From NCBI GenBank assembly GCA_964344175.1, contig CAYFMI010000007.1, forward strand, positions 1 to 64,000: DNA of 64,000 bases, read 5' to 3'. Below are positions 25,963 through 33,553 of this stretch, piece by piece. Each line of letters begins with the position of its first letter. The stretch's first letter is position 1. The translations under genes were made by a program, and so were the position numbers. The DNA is from NIOZ-UU35 sp964344175 (GTDB taxonomy: Bacteria > Chloroflexota > Anaerolineae > Anaerolineales > UBA11858). The notes under the pieces are model-generated. The model was given only the letters and a program-made list of their open reading frames with translations, did not search any database and was not told the origin of the DNA.

Positions 25963-26589
25963 CTACCCAAATACTCCAAAGAAAGCCAGGCCGAATACGA
26001 TTGATACACCGAGTAGCGCGCCGCCGATTAATTCGGGGATTGTGTGCCGCCGTAGAAACAGACGGATATAGAACGTGAGGGCAACCAGCGGGAGTAGCAT
26101 CAGGCTGGTGGTGATGCCAAAAGCGAACCCCGAAAATGCAGTAATAATGGTTACACCGGTCATATGGGCGCTGACCAGCCAGAATACATTAAGAATTGCC
26201 AATAAACTCAAGGCCAGCATGTCGGTAACAACGAAGTTCAGCAACAGAGTCGGGCTTCCTAAATTCTCAAGAACGAGGAAAGCGATTCCAGCTCCGGCAA
26301 TGCCGACAAGATAGGGGATATGCCGCTGGCGTTGATCGCTGATGTGCAGGTCGCTGATTTTTTCGGTTTTTAGTAAGTAGGCGATATATAGGATAGGGAA
26401 TAGTGATGTCAGGGCGCCAAATATTGCCGCTTGATAGAACCCATGCCAGAAAGGAAGTTCGGAGACAGCCAGCACCAACCCAAAGATTGCATAGATACTG
26501 GGGGGGCTGAGAATATTCGAGTAGATGCGAGCGGCTCTAACACCGACCGTATACTGGCCTGGATCAATATCCAGTGGATTTTTGCGCAT
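25963..26589 (-). CDS. PAP2-like membrane protein
   Basis: 208 residues with about six hydrophobic helices. The second half has VFWLVSAHMTGVTI and RLFLRRHTIPELIGGALLG. These resemble the PSGH and SRxxxxxHxxxD...G phosphatase motifs of the PAP2 superfamily, though Pro-Ser-Gly is Val-Ser-Ala and the Asp is Glu. The family acts on phosphatidate or polyprenyl phosphates; whether this copy is active is uncertain. It is upstream of the sulfatase-like gene by 17 nt, so the two are probably co-transcribed with lgt. Confidence 0.6.
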   Translation of the reverse strand: MRKNPLDIDPGQYTVGVRAARIYSNILSPPSIYAIFGLVLAVSELPFWHGFYQAAIFGALTSLFPILYIAYLLKTEKISDLHISDQRQRHIPYLVGIAGAGIAFLVLENLGSPTLLLNFVVTDMLALSLLAILNVFWLVSAHMTGVTIITAFSGFAFGITTSLMLLPLVALTFYIRLFLRRHTIPELIGGALLGVSIVFGLAFFGVFG

Positions 26590-26779
26590 AGTTATGACCC
26601 TGTAGTAGAAATTTGACTGAAGACGTGAAATTTTACCATGATTGGGGGGTGCATCTGTGAGGTTTCTTACCGATTTCCTGCGGCGCAGCGAAAGCCATTA
26701 GGATGATGCTTCTCACCAAGCACTCAAAACTGAAGATATAATTAGATACCCCGAATCTAACACAATATTAAGACCATTT

Positions 26780-26788
26780 TGGTATAAT
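26780..26788 (+). promoter_or_regulatory. extended -10 promoter candidate for pdhABC
   Basis: TGGTATAAT, a perfect TATAAT with the TGn extension; no good -35 at 17 bp. The start site would fall at about 26795, just inside repeat copy 3, so its hairpin would be in the mRNA leader. Confidence 0.5.
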
Positions 26789-26790
26789 AT

Positions 26791-26906
26791 TTAGGAGTTA
26801 CACACTTGTGAGAGGAAAGCCCGAAAAATAGGGGTGTGTGGGGCGCGAAGCGCCCCACACACCCCTATTTTTCGGTAAATTTTCAACTGAAGGGTGTGTA
26901 CAGGCT
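26791..26906. repeat. Family A intergenic repeat, long form, inverted (copy 3)
   Basis: Opposite orientation to copies 1 and 4. The left end is TTAGGAGTTACACA; the right end is degenerate (TGTGTACAGG). The centre is a near-perfect long hairpin: arm CCGAAAAATAGGGGTGTG continuing to GGGGCGC, a GAA loop, then the complement ending TTTTTCGG. The arm is almost the same as in copy 4 (63482-63593), while the outer ends have diverged. Confidence 0.85.
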
Positions 26907-26957
26907 CTTATCTGGCACGCCCTTTTTTCGGGCGCGGAAACAGAAGGAAAGTGAATT

Positions 26958-27917
26958 ATGGAAAAACAAGATCACCTGGATTTGTATCGTCAGATGGTGC
27001 TGATTCGACGCGTTGAGGAGCGCGCCGCTGAACTTTATCAGCAAGGCAAAATTGGCGGATTTTTGCACCTGTACATTGGTCAGGAAGCCGTCAGCACCGG
27101 ATTAGTGGCCGCCCGCCAACCACAAGACCGTATGATCACAGCCTACCGCGATCATGGCGTGGCCCTGAACGTAGGCATGACCGCCGACGAAGTGATTGCC
27201 GAATTGCTAGGCAAAGCTACCGGATGCTCGCAAGGCAAAGGCGGCTCCATGCATATGGCTGATGTTGAAAAGAATTTTTGGGGCGGCCATGCCATTGTGG
27301 GCGCACACCTGCCCATCGCCGCCGGGATGGCCCTCGGCGACCAATACGCGGGCAGCGATGGCGCGACCATCTGTATGTTTGGGGATGGGGCGACGAACAT
27401 CGGTTTCTTCCACGAAGGAGTCAATCTTTCGAAAGTCTGGAATTTGCCGGTCTTATGGGTGTGTGAGAATAATCAATACGGGATGGGCACAACCATTGAG
27501 CGCGCTTCGGCGGTTTCCGAAATTCGCCAAAAAGCAGAGGGATACGGTATCCCCAACGCACGCGTTGATGGCATGGATGTTATGGCGGTGCGCGAGGCAA
27601 CTCTCAAAGCGTTGGAGCATATCCGCAGCGGCAAAGGCCCTTATTTCTTAGAGATTATGACCTATCGCTTCCGCGGTCACTCGATGGGGGACCCAGAACG
27701 ATACCGCGAATCGAGTGAGATCAAGAAGTGGCAAGAAAACGACCCAATTGGCATTTACCGTGCCTATCTCATGAAAGAGAAAATTGCCACAGAAAAAGAA
27801 CTCGATGCGATTGATGAACACGTTTTAGAAGAAGTTCAGGCTGCCGTACAATTTGCCGAAAGCAGCCCAGAACCAGAACCGAGTGCGTTGTTTGAAGATG
27901 TGTATGCAGACTGGTAG
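26958..27917 (+). CDS. pdhA: pyruvate dehydrogenase E1 component, alpha subunit
   Basis: 319 residues. With E1-beta it decarboxylates pyruvate using thiamine diphosphate and passes the acetyl group to E2 lipoate. Seen: LYIGQEAVSTGLVAARQPQD, YRDHGVALNVGM, KGGSMHMADVEKNFWGGHAI, and the TPP motif from MFGDGATNIGFFHEG to VCENNQYGMGT (GDG...NN). YRFRGHSMGDPERYRESSEI is the phosphorylation-loop region typical of E1-alpha. Its length is normal for the heterotetrameric type. Acetoin dehydrogenase E1 is a close alternative. It is first of three tightly packed genes. Confidence 0.93.
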   Translation: MEKQDHLDLYRQMVLIRRVEERAAELYQQGKIGGFLHLYIGQEAVSTGLVAARQPQDRMITAYRDHGVALNVGMTADEVIAELLGKATGCSQGKGGSMHMADVEKNFWGGHAIVGAHLPIAAGMALGDQYAGSDGATICMFGDGATNIGFFHEGVNLSKVWNLPVLWVCENNQYGMGTTIERASAVSEIRQKAEGYGIPNARVDGMDVMAVREATLKALEHIRSGKGPYFLEIMTYRFRGHSMGDPERYRESSEIKKWQENDPIGIYRAYLMKEKIATEKELDAIDEHVLEEVQAAVQFAESSPEPEPSALFEDVYADW

Positions 27918-27925
27918 GACAAACT

Positions 27926-28909
27926 ATGACTGAAGCGAAACGAATTACCATGCGCGAGGCTATCTCACAGGCCCTTTGGGAGGAGATGGAGCGCGATGAA
28001 AACGTATTTATCATGGGTGAGGAAGTTGGCGTGTGGGGTGGAACCTACGCTGTGACAAAAGGTTTTTACGATCATTTTGGTCCCAAGCGCGTGCGCGATA
28101 CCCCCATTGCCGAAGCGGCCATCGTTGGCGGGGGTGTTGGCGCGGCCATGACCGGCCTGCGACCGGTGGCCGAATTGATGACCATCAACTTTGCCTTCGT
28201 GGCGATGGATCATATCGTTAATGAGGCTGCCAAAATGCGTTATATGTTCGGCGGGCAAATGTCGGTTCCGTTGGTTATCCGGGCGGTGGGCGGCGGTGGA
28301 CGTCAGTTGGGAGCCACGCACTCGCAAACGCCCGATGCCATCTTCGCCCACTTCCCCGGCCTGAAGGTTGTCGCTCCGGGAACCCCTTACGATGCCAAAG
28401 GATTGCTCAAATCGGCCATTCGCTCCGATGACCCGGTTATGTTTATCGAGCACGCCACCATGTACCAGGTGCGCGGCGAAGTCCCCGTTGGCGAAGAATA
28501 CCTCGTGCCGATCGGAAAATCTAAGATCCAGCGCCCGGGCCGCGATGTCACCATTGTGGCGTACGCCAAAGGCTTAGACCTTTCACTCAAAGCCGCCGAT
28601 CAACTTGCCAAAGAGGGCATCGAGGCCGAAGTGGTCGATTTACGCACCCTGCGCCCTCTGGATATGGAGCCAGTGCTGGCATCTTTCCGCCGCACCAACC
28701 GCGCCGTGATCGTCGAGGAAGGCTGGCGTTCGTTTGGTGTCGGTTCCGAAATTTCTACCCGCATTTATGAAGAGGCTTTCGACTATGTTGATGCGCCCAT
28801 CAAGCGCGTTGCCCAGACCGAAGTGCCCTTGCCCTATAACCGCGATTTAGAGCAGTCGGCCTTGCCTCAGGTGGCCGATGTCGTCAAGGCGGTCAAGGAG
28901 GTACTCTGA
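27926..28909 (+). CDS. pdhB: pyruvate dehydrogenase E1 component, beta subunit
   Basis: 327 residues. It begins with REAISQALWEEMERDENVFI and MGEEVGVWGG, followed by DTPIAEAAIVGGGVGAAMTG and GGGGRQLGATHSQTPDAIFA. Downstream are VVDLRTLRPLDMEPVLASFR and VEEGWRSFGVGSEI. These are the transketolase pyrimidine and C-terminal domains of E1-beta. It starts 8 nt after pdhA and ends with a 1-bp TGATG overlap with pdhC, so expression of the complex is coupled. Confidence 0.94.
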   Translation: MTEAKRITMREAISQALWEEMERDENVFIMGEEVGVWGGTYAVTKGFYDHFGPKRVRDTPIAEAAIVGGGVGAAMTGLRPVAELMTINFAFVAMDHIVNEAAKMRYMFGGQMSVPLVIRAVGGGGRQLGATHSQTPDAIFAHFPGLKVVAPGTPYDAKGLLKSAIRSDDPVMFIEHATMYQVRGEVPVGEEYLVPIGKSKIQRPGRDVTIVAYAKGLDLSLKAADQLAKEGIEAEVVDLRTLRPLDMEPVLASFRRTNRAVIVEEGWRSFGVGSEISTRIYEEAFDYVDAPIKRVAQTEVPLPYNRDLEQSALPQVADVVKAVKEVL

Positions 28910-30150
28910 TGGCCGAATTGATTACGATGCCTAAATTGGGCTTTGATATGGCCGAGGGCGTGCTGGTGCGCTGGGTAATTGCCGAAGGCGGCCGCGTGGA
29001 GCGCGGTCAGGTGCTGGCAGAGATCGAAACCGACAAAGCGACGGTGGAAGTAGAGTCGGCGCATAGCGGGGTGGTGCATCGTCATTTGGTTGCCGAGGGG
29101 GCAGTGCTGCCTGTTGGCGCGCCAATTGCTGTTATTGGGGCGCAAGATGAACAGGTGGATATGGATGCCTTACTGGGGGGCGCGGAAATTCCCACCGAAG
29201 CTGAATCGCGCCCCGAGGAGTCTGCGGCTCCCCAGCCGGGCGCGGCAGACCCCCTCGAGGGTGGCGCGGCCTCCCCAACAGAAGGTCAGCTCCCCGGCAG
29301 AATCAAAGCCTCCCCCCTGGCGCGCCGCATGGCCGCAGAACACGCCCTCGATCTCAGCGCCATCCGCGGCAGCGGCCCAGGCGGCCGCGTGGTCAAGACA
29401 GATATTGAAGCCTTTTTGGCTGCCCCAGTCAGCGACCATCCACAGACAATTGGATCCACCCCTCAGCCGTTCACCGTTCCTCTCACCAGGTTGCGCACGG
29501 CTATTGGCCGCCGCATGGTTGAGGCCAAGCAACAATTGCCGCACTTCTATGTTACGGCGGAGTATGATATGGCGGCCCTGATGGCTGCGCGGCAAGAGAT
29601 CAACGCCATGTTGTCTGATGCGGGCGAGAAACTCTCGGTGAATGATTTTATTGTGAAGGCAGTCGCTTTGGCGCTGCGTGAGTTCCCAAACTTGAACGCG
29701 TCTTTGCAGGGAGATGCAATTGTGCAGCACGGCCAGGTCAACGTGGGTGTGGCTGTGGCCGTTAAGGGTGGCTTGCTGACCATTGTCAACCGGGCTGCCG
29801 ACCGTAAATCGCTGCGCCAGATTTCGGCGGATACCAAAGCAATGGTAGCGCGCGCCCGTCAGGGCAAGGTGCGCCCAGAAGACATTGAAGGCTCGACCTT
29901 CTCGGTGAGCAATTTGGGCATGTATGATGTTGAAAATTTCATTGCCATTATCAACCCCCCCGAAGCCGCCATCCTGGCGGTTGGCTCGGTGCGTGAAATT
30001 CCGGTTGTCAGCGAGGGTGAAATTCGCCCTGGTTTACGCATGAAAGCCACCGTTTCGGTGGATCACCGCGTCAGCGATGGGGCCGAAGCAGCCCAGTTCA
30101 TGCAAGCCTTAGGGAAATATTTGCAAGAGCCGCTGCGTTTATTGATCTAA
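28909..30150 (+). CDS. pdhC: dihydrolipoamide acetyltransferase (E2)
   Basis: 413 residues. Residues about 1-77 are a single lipoyl domain, with the lipoylated Lys in EIETDKATVEVESAHSG. A Pro/Ala/Glu-rich linker follows (about 85-130). Residues about 135-172 form a peripheral-subunit-binding domain (IKASPLARRMAAEHALDLSA, GSGPGGRVVKTDIEAFL). The catalytic domain (about 185-413) contains FSVSNLGMYDVENFIAIINP and the HxxxDG-type active site VSVDHRVSDGAEAAQFM. It transfers acetyl to CoA. No E3 (lpd) gene is in this window, so E3 must be encoded elsewhere. Two terminator-like hairpins follow. Confidence 0.95.
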   Translation: MAELITMPKLGFDMAEGVLVRWVIAEGGRVERGQVLAEIETDKATVEVESAHSGVVHRHLVAEGAVLPVGAPIAVIGAQDEQVDMDALLGGAEIPTEAESRPEESAAPQPGAADPLEGGAASPTEGQLPGRIKASPLARRMAAEHALDLSAIRGSGPGGRVVKTDIEAFLAAPVSDHPQTIGSTPQPFTVPLTRLRTAIGRRMVEAKQQLPHFYVTAEYDMAALMAARQEINAMLSDAGEKLSVNDFIVKAVALALREFPNLNASLQGDAIVQHGQVNVGVAVAVKGGLLTIVNRAADRKSLRQISADTKAMVARARQGKVRPEDIEGSTFSVSNLGMYDVENFIAIINPPEAAILAVGSVREIPVVSEGEIRPGLRMKATVSVDHRVSDGAEAAQFMQALGKYLQEPLRLLI

Positions 30151-30170
30151 CAAACTTGAAATCTCGTTGA

Positions 30171-30210
30171 AAAAGCGGTGTGCATTGAAAATGCACACCG
30201 CTTTAAATTT
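30171..30210 (+). terminator. rho-independent terminator after pdhC
   Basis: Perfect stem AAAGCGGTGTGCAT / ATGCACACCGCTTT with a short TGAAA loop, followed by AAATTT, 20 bp after the pdhC stop. Confidence 0.85.
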
Positions 30211-30253
30211 AACTCAAATTGCCACCGGATAAGTTCTCATTCTGAGTGGAGAC

Positions 30254-30322
30254 GCTGCGACCAGCCTTCGACTACTGCTTCGGTGGGCTTAGCATCCGCT
30301 CAGGCCGGTCGCAGCTTTTTTT
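30254..30322 (+). terminator. second hairpin with T-run after pdhC
   Basis: GCTGCGACCAGCC pairs with GGCCGGTCGCAGC across an inner region of about 36 nt, and TTTTTTT follows at 30316-30322. It could be a back-up terminator or the 3' end of a small RNA. The T-run is on the plus strand, so it would not terminate the minus-strand lipoprotein gene. Confidence 0.55.
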
Positions 30323-30330
30323 GCCATCTT

Positions 30331-30996
30331 TTAGGAATCATCCAGAGCTTGGATTTCCGTCGAGAAGGATTGCGACCCCGCCGGGCCAACGCCGAAGATC
30401 TCGCCAGAGTCGCTCTTAATCATCCAGTAATTGGCGTAGTGTCCGGGTGCGGAAGGAGCTTTCATCAATATGTCGATATTGACATAACCCCACGTTGGGA
30501 CATTGGAGGTAGTCAGGATAATTGAGGCCCCGGCCCCCATCAAATCGCCGCCGATGAAGCGCAGCTCAAAATTACCATTCCAGGTGCAAGCGCCGGTATT
30601 CTTCAGGCGGAAAGTTTGCGTAAAAGTACGATCAATATACACCTTTGTGCCATTGGCAATGGATTTCGATTCGAGGTTAGCCCGCAGGCAGGGCAAATCG
30701 CTGGCCTGAGTCGCAGTGGGCGCATCTGTAGGAGGCACCTGTGGCGTTTCAGTGAAGGCGGATGTAGGAGTCTCGGTGGGCAGCGGGGTTGCAGTGGGTG
30801 GAGGTTCCGGGGTAAACGTAGCCGTCGCGGCCAGTTCGGCAGCGCGGGCTGCTTCGGTAAGCTGGACGTACACCGTCATGACCGCAGCAGTAATTTGTGC
30901 GTTGGGGTCTTCCTCAGGGGCAGTTGCTGTTGCAAAGTTGCAGCCGCTCAAGAGAAGCAGTAAGGCTAGCGAGCTTAAGAGAACGCGTGTTTTCAT
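30331..30996 (-). CDS. lipoprotein with Thr/Pro linker and NBR1-type Ig-like domain (paralogue 1)
   Basis: 221 residues. A signal peptide with lipobox (LLLLLSGCNF, Cys at about 20) predicts lipid anchoring after Lgt. Residues about 24-50 contain a short motif shared by all three paralogues (EEDPNAQITAAVMTVYVQLT). A low-complexity linker of TATFTPEPPPTATPLPTET type follows. The C-terminal domain (about 105-215) has FTQTFRLKNTGACTWNGNFE, FIGGDLMGAGASI and PGHYANYWMIKSDSGEIFGV, matching the Ig-like domain known from NBR1 that also occurs in Chloroflexota surface proteins. Start ATG 30996, preceded by GGAAGGAAC. It is third of three tandem paralogues on the minus strand. Confidence 0.82.
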   Translation of the reverse strand: MKTRVLLSSLALLLLLSGCNFATATAPEEDPNAQITAAVMTVYVQLTEAARAAELAATATFTPEPPPTATPLPTETPTSAFTETPQVPPTDAPTATQASDLPCLRANLESKSIANGTKVYIDRTFTQTFRLKNTGACTWNGNFELRFIGGDLMGAGASIILTTSNVPTWGYVNIDILMKAPSAPGHYANYWMIKSDSGEIFGVGPAGSQSFSTEIQALDDS

Positions 30997-31011
30997 AGTT
31001 CCTTCCAATTC

Positions 31012-31680
31012 CTAGTTGTCAGCCTTTTCGACGTTGATTTCGATATACAAAGGTATATCTCCAGGGCCGTTGCCAAATAATTCACCAGTTGTCGAACGCA
31101 TCATCCACCAGCTTTTATGGGTTCCGAGTGCTTGTGGGGCGGCGAACTCGAAGGTGATGATGAAGAAATCATCGGGCAATACGCCCACATGAAAGTTCTT
31201 CACCAGAGGGAGATTGAACCGTTCCCCATCATAATACACAATTGCAAAATCGGTGGTCCACTCACAGTCACCAGCATTGAGTACAGTCCACTGTTTGATG
31301 AGCCACTGTCCCTGGATGACGTTCGAACCGGCTGGCAATGTCTCGCGGGTCACCTGAGCAAGCGGGCAGTGTGATACCGGCGCGGGCGTAAATGTCTGCG
31401 TGAGGGTCGGCGTATGGGTAAAGGCGGGTGTATTGGTAAACGTGGCGGTCGCTGTGGCGGGTAGAGGGGTGTTTGTAGGGGGTAGAGCGGTGTCGGTGGG
31501 CGTATTTTGTTGTTGCTGTGCAAATGCCGTTTGGGTAATTTGCGCGTAAACAGTTTGCACGGCCTCGGTGATTTTGCTATTTTCGTCAACTGCCGGGACT
31601 TGCTCTACCGTCGAAATTTCGCAGGCACTCAAAAGTAGAACTGCAAACAGCAGAACGGCCATACTTGAATAGCGTTTCAT
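31012..31680 (-). CDS. lipoprotein with Thr/Pro linker and divergent Ig-like domain (paralogue 2)
   Basis: 222 residues. Lipobox in AVLLLSACEI (Cys about 20), then ENSKITEAVQTVYAQITQTA, the shared motif, a Thr/Pro linker (TNTPLPATATATFTNTP) and a C-terminal Ig-like domain. The domain keeps QWTVLNAGDCEWTTDFAIVY and GTHKSWWMMRSTTGELFG but lacks the GGDLMGAGASI segment of the other two, so it is the most diverged. Start ATG 31680 with AAAGGAG upstream. It lies between its two paralogues. Function unknown; probably an exposed binding or wall-associated protein. Confidence 0.8.
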   Translation of the reverse strand: MKRYSSMAVLLFAVLLLSACEISTVEQVPAVDENSKITEAVQTVYAQITQTAFAQQQQNTPTDTALPPTNTPLPATATATFTNTPAFTHTPTLTQTFTPAPVSHCPLAQVTRETLPAGSNVIQGQWLIKQWTVLNAGDCEWTTDFAIVYYDGERFNLPLVKNFHVGVLPDDFFIITFEFAAPQALGTHKSWWMMRSTTGELFGNGPGDIPLYIEINVEKADN

Positions 31681-31764
31681 CGAAATACTCCTTTCCCTAC
31701 GCATTCCCTTTTTTCGAAATTTTCTCTACGAGATTTGGCCTGAGAAGTGACTCTTTAACAATAA

Positions 31765-32466
31765 TTACTCAGTTTCAATGACTTTGATCTCAACCCAAAA
31801 CCAACCTTCACCGGTTGGGCCAATGCCAAAGATCTTACCATCGCCACTGGTAATCATCCAATAGCCGCGGTAGGTGCCTACTTTGTTTGGGGCTTTCATT
31901 TCGACTTCAACATTTACAAATCCCCAGGTAGGAATATCTTCTGCGGTCAGCGGAATTGATGCGCCAGCCCCCATCAAATCACCATTGACAAATCGCAAAC
32001 TGAAATCGCTGCGCCAGGGGCAAGAGCCGGTGTTCTTTAGACGCCACACTTTGGTAAACGTGCGATTGCCGACAAACTCGGTGCCATCAGGAATTGTCTC
32101 ATATTCCAGATTTGCGCGATAGCAGGGGGTGCCATCGTCGGATGATGATGCTGGTGCACCGGCCTGCGCGCCCTGGTCGGTTTGGTTGCCCTCGGGTGTC
32201 GGGGTGTCCAACATTGGGGTGGGTGTTTCGGTAGGGGGAATCTCGGTGGGGGTCGCGGTTGGTTCTGATGTTGCGGTGGGTGTTGCCGTTGCATTCTGTT
32301 CCATAGCGCTCAAAGTTTGTGTGAGTTGGGCATAGACAGTTTGGACGGCGTTGGTTACTTTTGCGTTTGGCTCTTCGGGGGATGCGCTTTCGTTGGCTCC
32401 ATTGCAGGCGCTGAACAAAATCAACGAAAGTGCAATCGCCATGAAGATCAGGATTTTTTGTTGCAC
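31765..32466 (-). CDS. lipoprotein with Thr/Pro linker and NBR1-type Ig-like domain (paralogue 3)
   Basis: 233 residues from a GTG start, chosen because AAGGAG lies about 7 nt upstream; the longer frame adds a non-signal-like extension. Lipobox LSLILFSACNG (Cys about 18), shared motif PNAKVTNAVQTVYAQLTQTL, linker TATPTATSEPTATPTEIPPT, and an Ig-like domain with FTKVWRLKNTGSCPWRSDFS, FVNGDLMGAGASI and YRGYWMITSGDGKIFGIGPT. It is first of the three tandem paralogues and is divergent from the receiver gene at 32590. The domain is closer to paralogue 1 than to paralogue 2. Confidence 0.82.
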   Translation of the reverse strand: MQQKILIFMAIALSLILFSACNGANESASPEEPNAKVTNAVQTVYAQLTQTLSAMEQNATATPTATSEPTATPTEIPPTETPTPMLDTPTPEGNQTDQGAQAGAPASSSDDGTPCYRANLEYETIPDGTEFVGNRTFTKVWRLKNTGSCPWRSDFSLRFVNGDLMGAGASIPLTAEDIPTWGFVNVEVEMKAPNKVGTYRGYWMITSGDGKIFGIGPTGEGWFWVEIKVIETE

Positions 32467-32589
32467 GGTGGACTCCTTATTTCCTTGATGTGGTTGGCCG
32501 CTGCCTTGCAGCCAGGCCATATTATACACAGACTGAGATATTTTGTGTCTGGGGGGTTTGGTAGTACAATAACTGCGAGGAGGTTGTGC

Positions 32590-32973
32590 ATGCCTTCAAA
32601 CTCGCCGACAATCCTGGTTATTGATGATGAGCGTGATACGCTGACCCTGTTACGCCTGGCGTTGCAGAATGCTGGATACCGCCCGTTGGTGGCATCTTCG
32701 TGGGATGAAACTGCAGCACGGGTTAAAGAGAGCTATCAGGACGGGCATTCGATCGATGCTGTTGTGTTAGACCTGATGATGCCTGGGCGTTCGGGTTTCG
32801 ACATCTTGCGCTCATTGCAAGTTGTGCTAATGCCGCTCCCGCCTATCATTATGCTCACCGCGGTGACGTCTTTTGAGCAACAAGTCCAGGCACGCGAAAT
32901 GGGAGTTGCCCGATATTTGACCAAGCCTACCACGCCCAAGAAGTTGATCGCCGCGATTGAGGCCTTATTGTGA
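32590..32973 (+). CDS. stand-alone receiver-domain response regulator
   Basis: 127 residues, a single receiver domain with no output domain. Seen: acidic pair in ILVIDDERDTLTLL, acceptor Asp in VVLDLMMPGRSG, Thr in IIMLTAVTS, Lys in ARYLTKPTTPKKL. The start ATG 32590 follows GAGGAGG; an open frame extending further upstream runs across the divergent promoter region and is rejected. The stop overlaps the next gene by 4 bp (GTGA), so its effect may pass through that unknown protein. No kinase is adjacent. Confidence 0.9.
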   Translation: MPSNSPTILVIDDERDTLTLLRLALQNAGYRPLVASSWDETAARVKESYQDGHSIDAVVLDLMMPGRSGFDILRSLQVVLMPLPPIIMLTAVTSFEQQVQAREMGVARYLTKPTTPKKLIAAIEALL

Positions 32974-33548
32974 ATACTGTAATGGGGAAAACACTCGCAT
33001 ATGATCTGGGTTATATTGCAGCAGGACTGGAAGAATTGGAAGCGTACCTGCTTTCAAAAGAGTTGTTCTGGCCGGTGAATGCGCCATCCCCCGCTGGAGA
33101 GGGGGCCTATCCACAATTGACGTTGGGAGGGCTGCTGCTTGCTTTGAGACGTGCCCGCTCCCGGGGAAAATCCCCCCCAGGACATAGCCAGGTGCAACGC
33201 CTGGAAACGCACCTGAACGCGGCGCGCGCCCAATGGCTTTCGGCCTGGGAAGAGAAGGCCGCCTGGGAGCTGCGCTCTCGGATGCGCCAATGGGGGAGCT
33301 ATCTAACGGAACTTCGGCGTGAACCGGCGGACCATCGGGTCTATTTTCGTTATGAAGTCCGCCTGCGCGCCTTAATCGAATTATTGATTGCCGAAGTCCA
33401 TCAACTCGAATCGGAAGATCAGGCGTTGTTGACAATGCTCGATCAAGAAGTTCGCGGCCGGTTAATTGCCGGTGATTTTGTGTGGGGCGAAGATCTTGCC
33501 GAGGGTTTCCCAAAGGATACTTTTTGGTATTTGTGGGGAGATGTCTAG
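32970..33548 (+). CDS. protein of unknown function, coupled to the receiver
   Basis: 192 residues, soluble and largely helical. It begins MNTVMGKTLAYDLGYIAAGL (GTG at 32970; an internal ATG at 32982 is an alternative start). Segments include GLLLALRRARSRGKSPPGHS, WEEKAAWELRSRMRQWGSYL and YRYEVRLRALIEL-like text near residue 130, then WGEDLAEGFPKDTFWYLWGD at the end. No known motif recognised. The 4-bp overlap with the receiver gene indicates co-translation and a probable shared pathway. Confidence 0.7.
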   Translation: MNTVMGKTLAYDLGYIAAGLEELEAYLLSKELFWPVNAPSPAGEGAYPQLTLGGLLLALRRARSRGKSPPGHSQVQRLETHLNAARAQWLSAWEEKAAWELRSRMRQWGSYLTELRREPADHRVYFRYEVRLRALIELLIAEVHQLESEDQALLTMLDQEVRGRLIAGDFVWGEDLAEGFPKDTFWYLWGDV

Positions 33549-33553
33549 CCGCT

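Larger units (their letters stand above)
26590..26957. other. 368-bp divergent intergenic region before pdhA
   Basis: It separates the divergent PAP2-like and pdhA genes. It contains an extended -10 promoter (26780-26788) pointing to pdhA, repeat family A copy 3 (26791-26906), a small GC hairpin (26918-26934) and the pdhA Shine-Dalgarno AAGGAAAG. The left 180 bp show nothing recognised beyond possible weak -10 boxes (TATAAT at 26737; complement TGGTAAAAT at 26630-26638 for the minus strand). Confidence 0.6.

Noticed and set aside
30178..30525. Plus-strand frame of 115 codons after pdhC
   Set aside because: It crosses two terminator hairpins and the 3' end of the lipoprotein gene on the other strand; no homology-like text.
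30700..32290. Repetitive GTGGGTG/GGGGTT-rich tracts in the lipoprotein genes, considered as DNA repeats or CRISPR-like units
   Set aside because: They encode the Thr/Pro-rich linkers on the minus strand; units are irregular and there are no spacers.
32317..32589. N-terminal extension of the lone receiver gene
   Set aside because: It would run through the start of the divergent lipoprotein gene and its promoter; ATG 32590 has a strong GAGGAGG.
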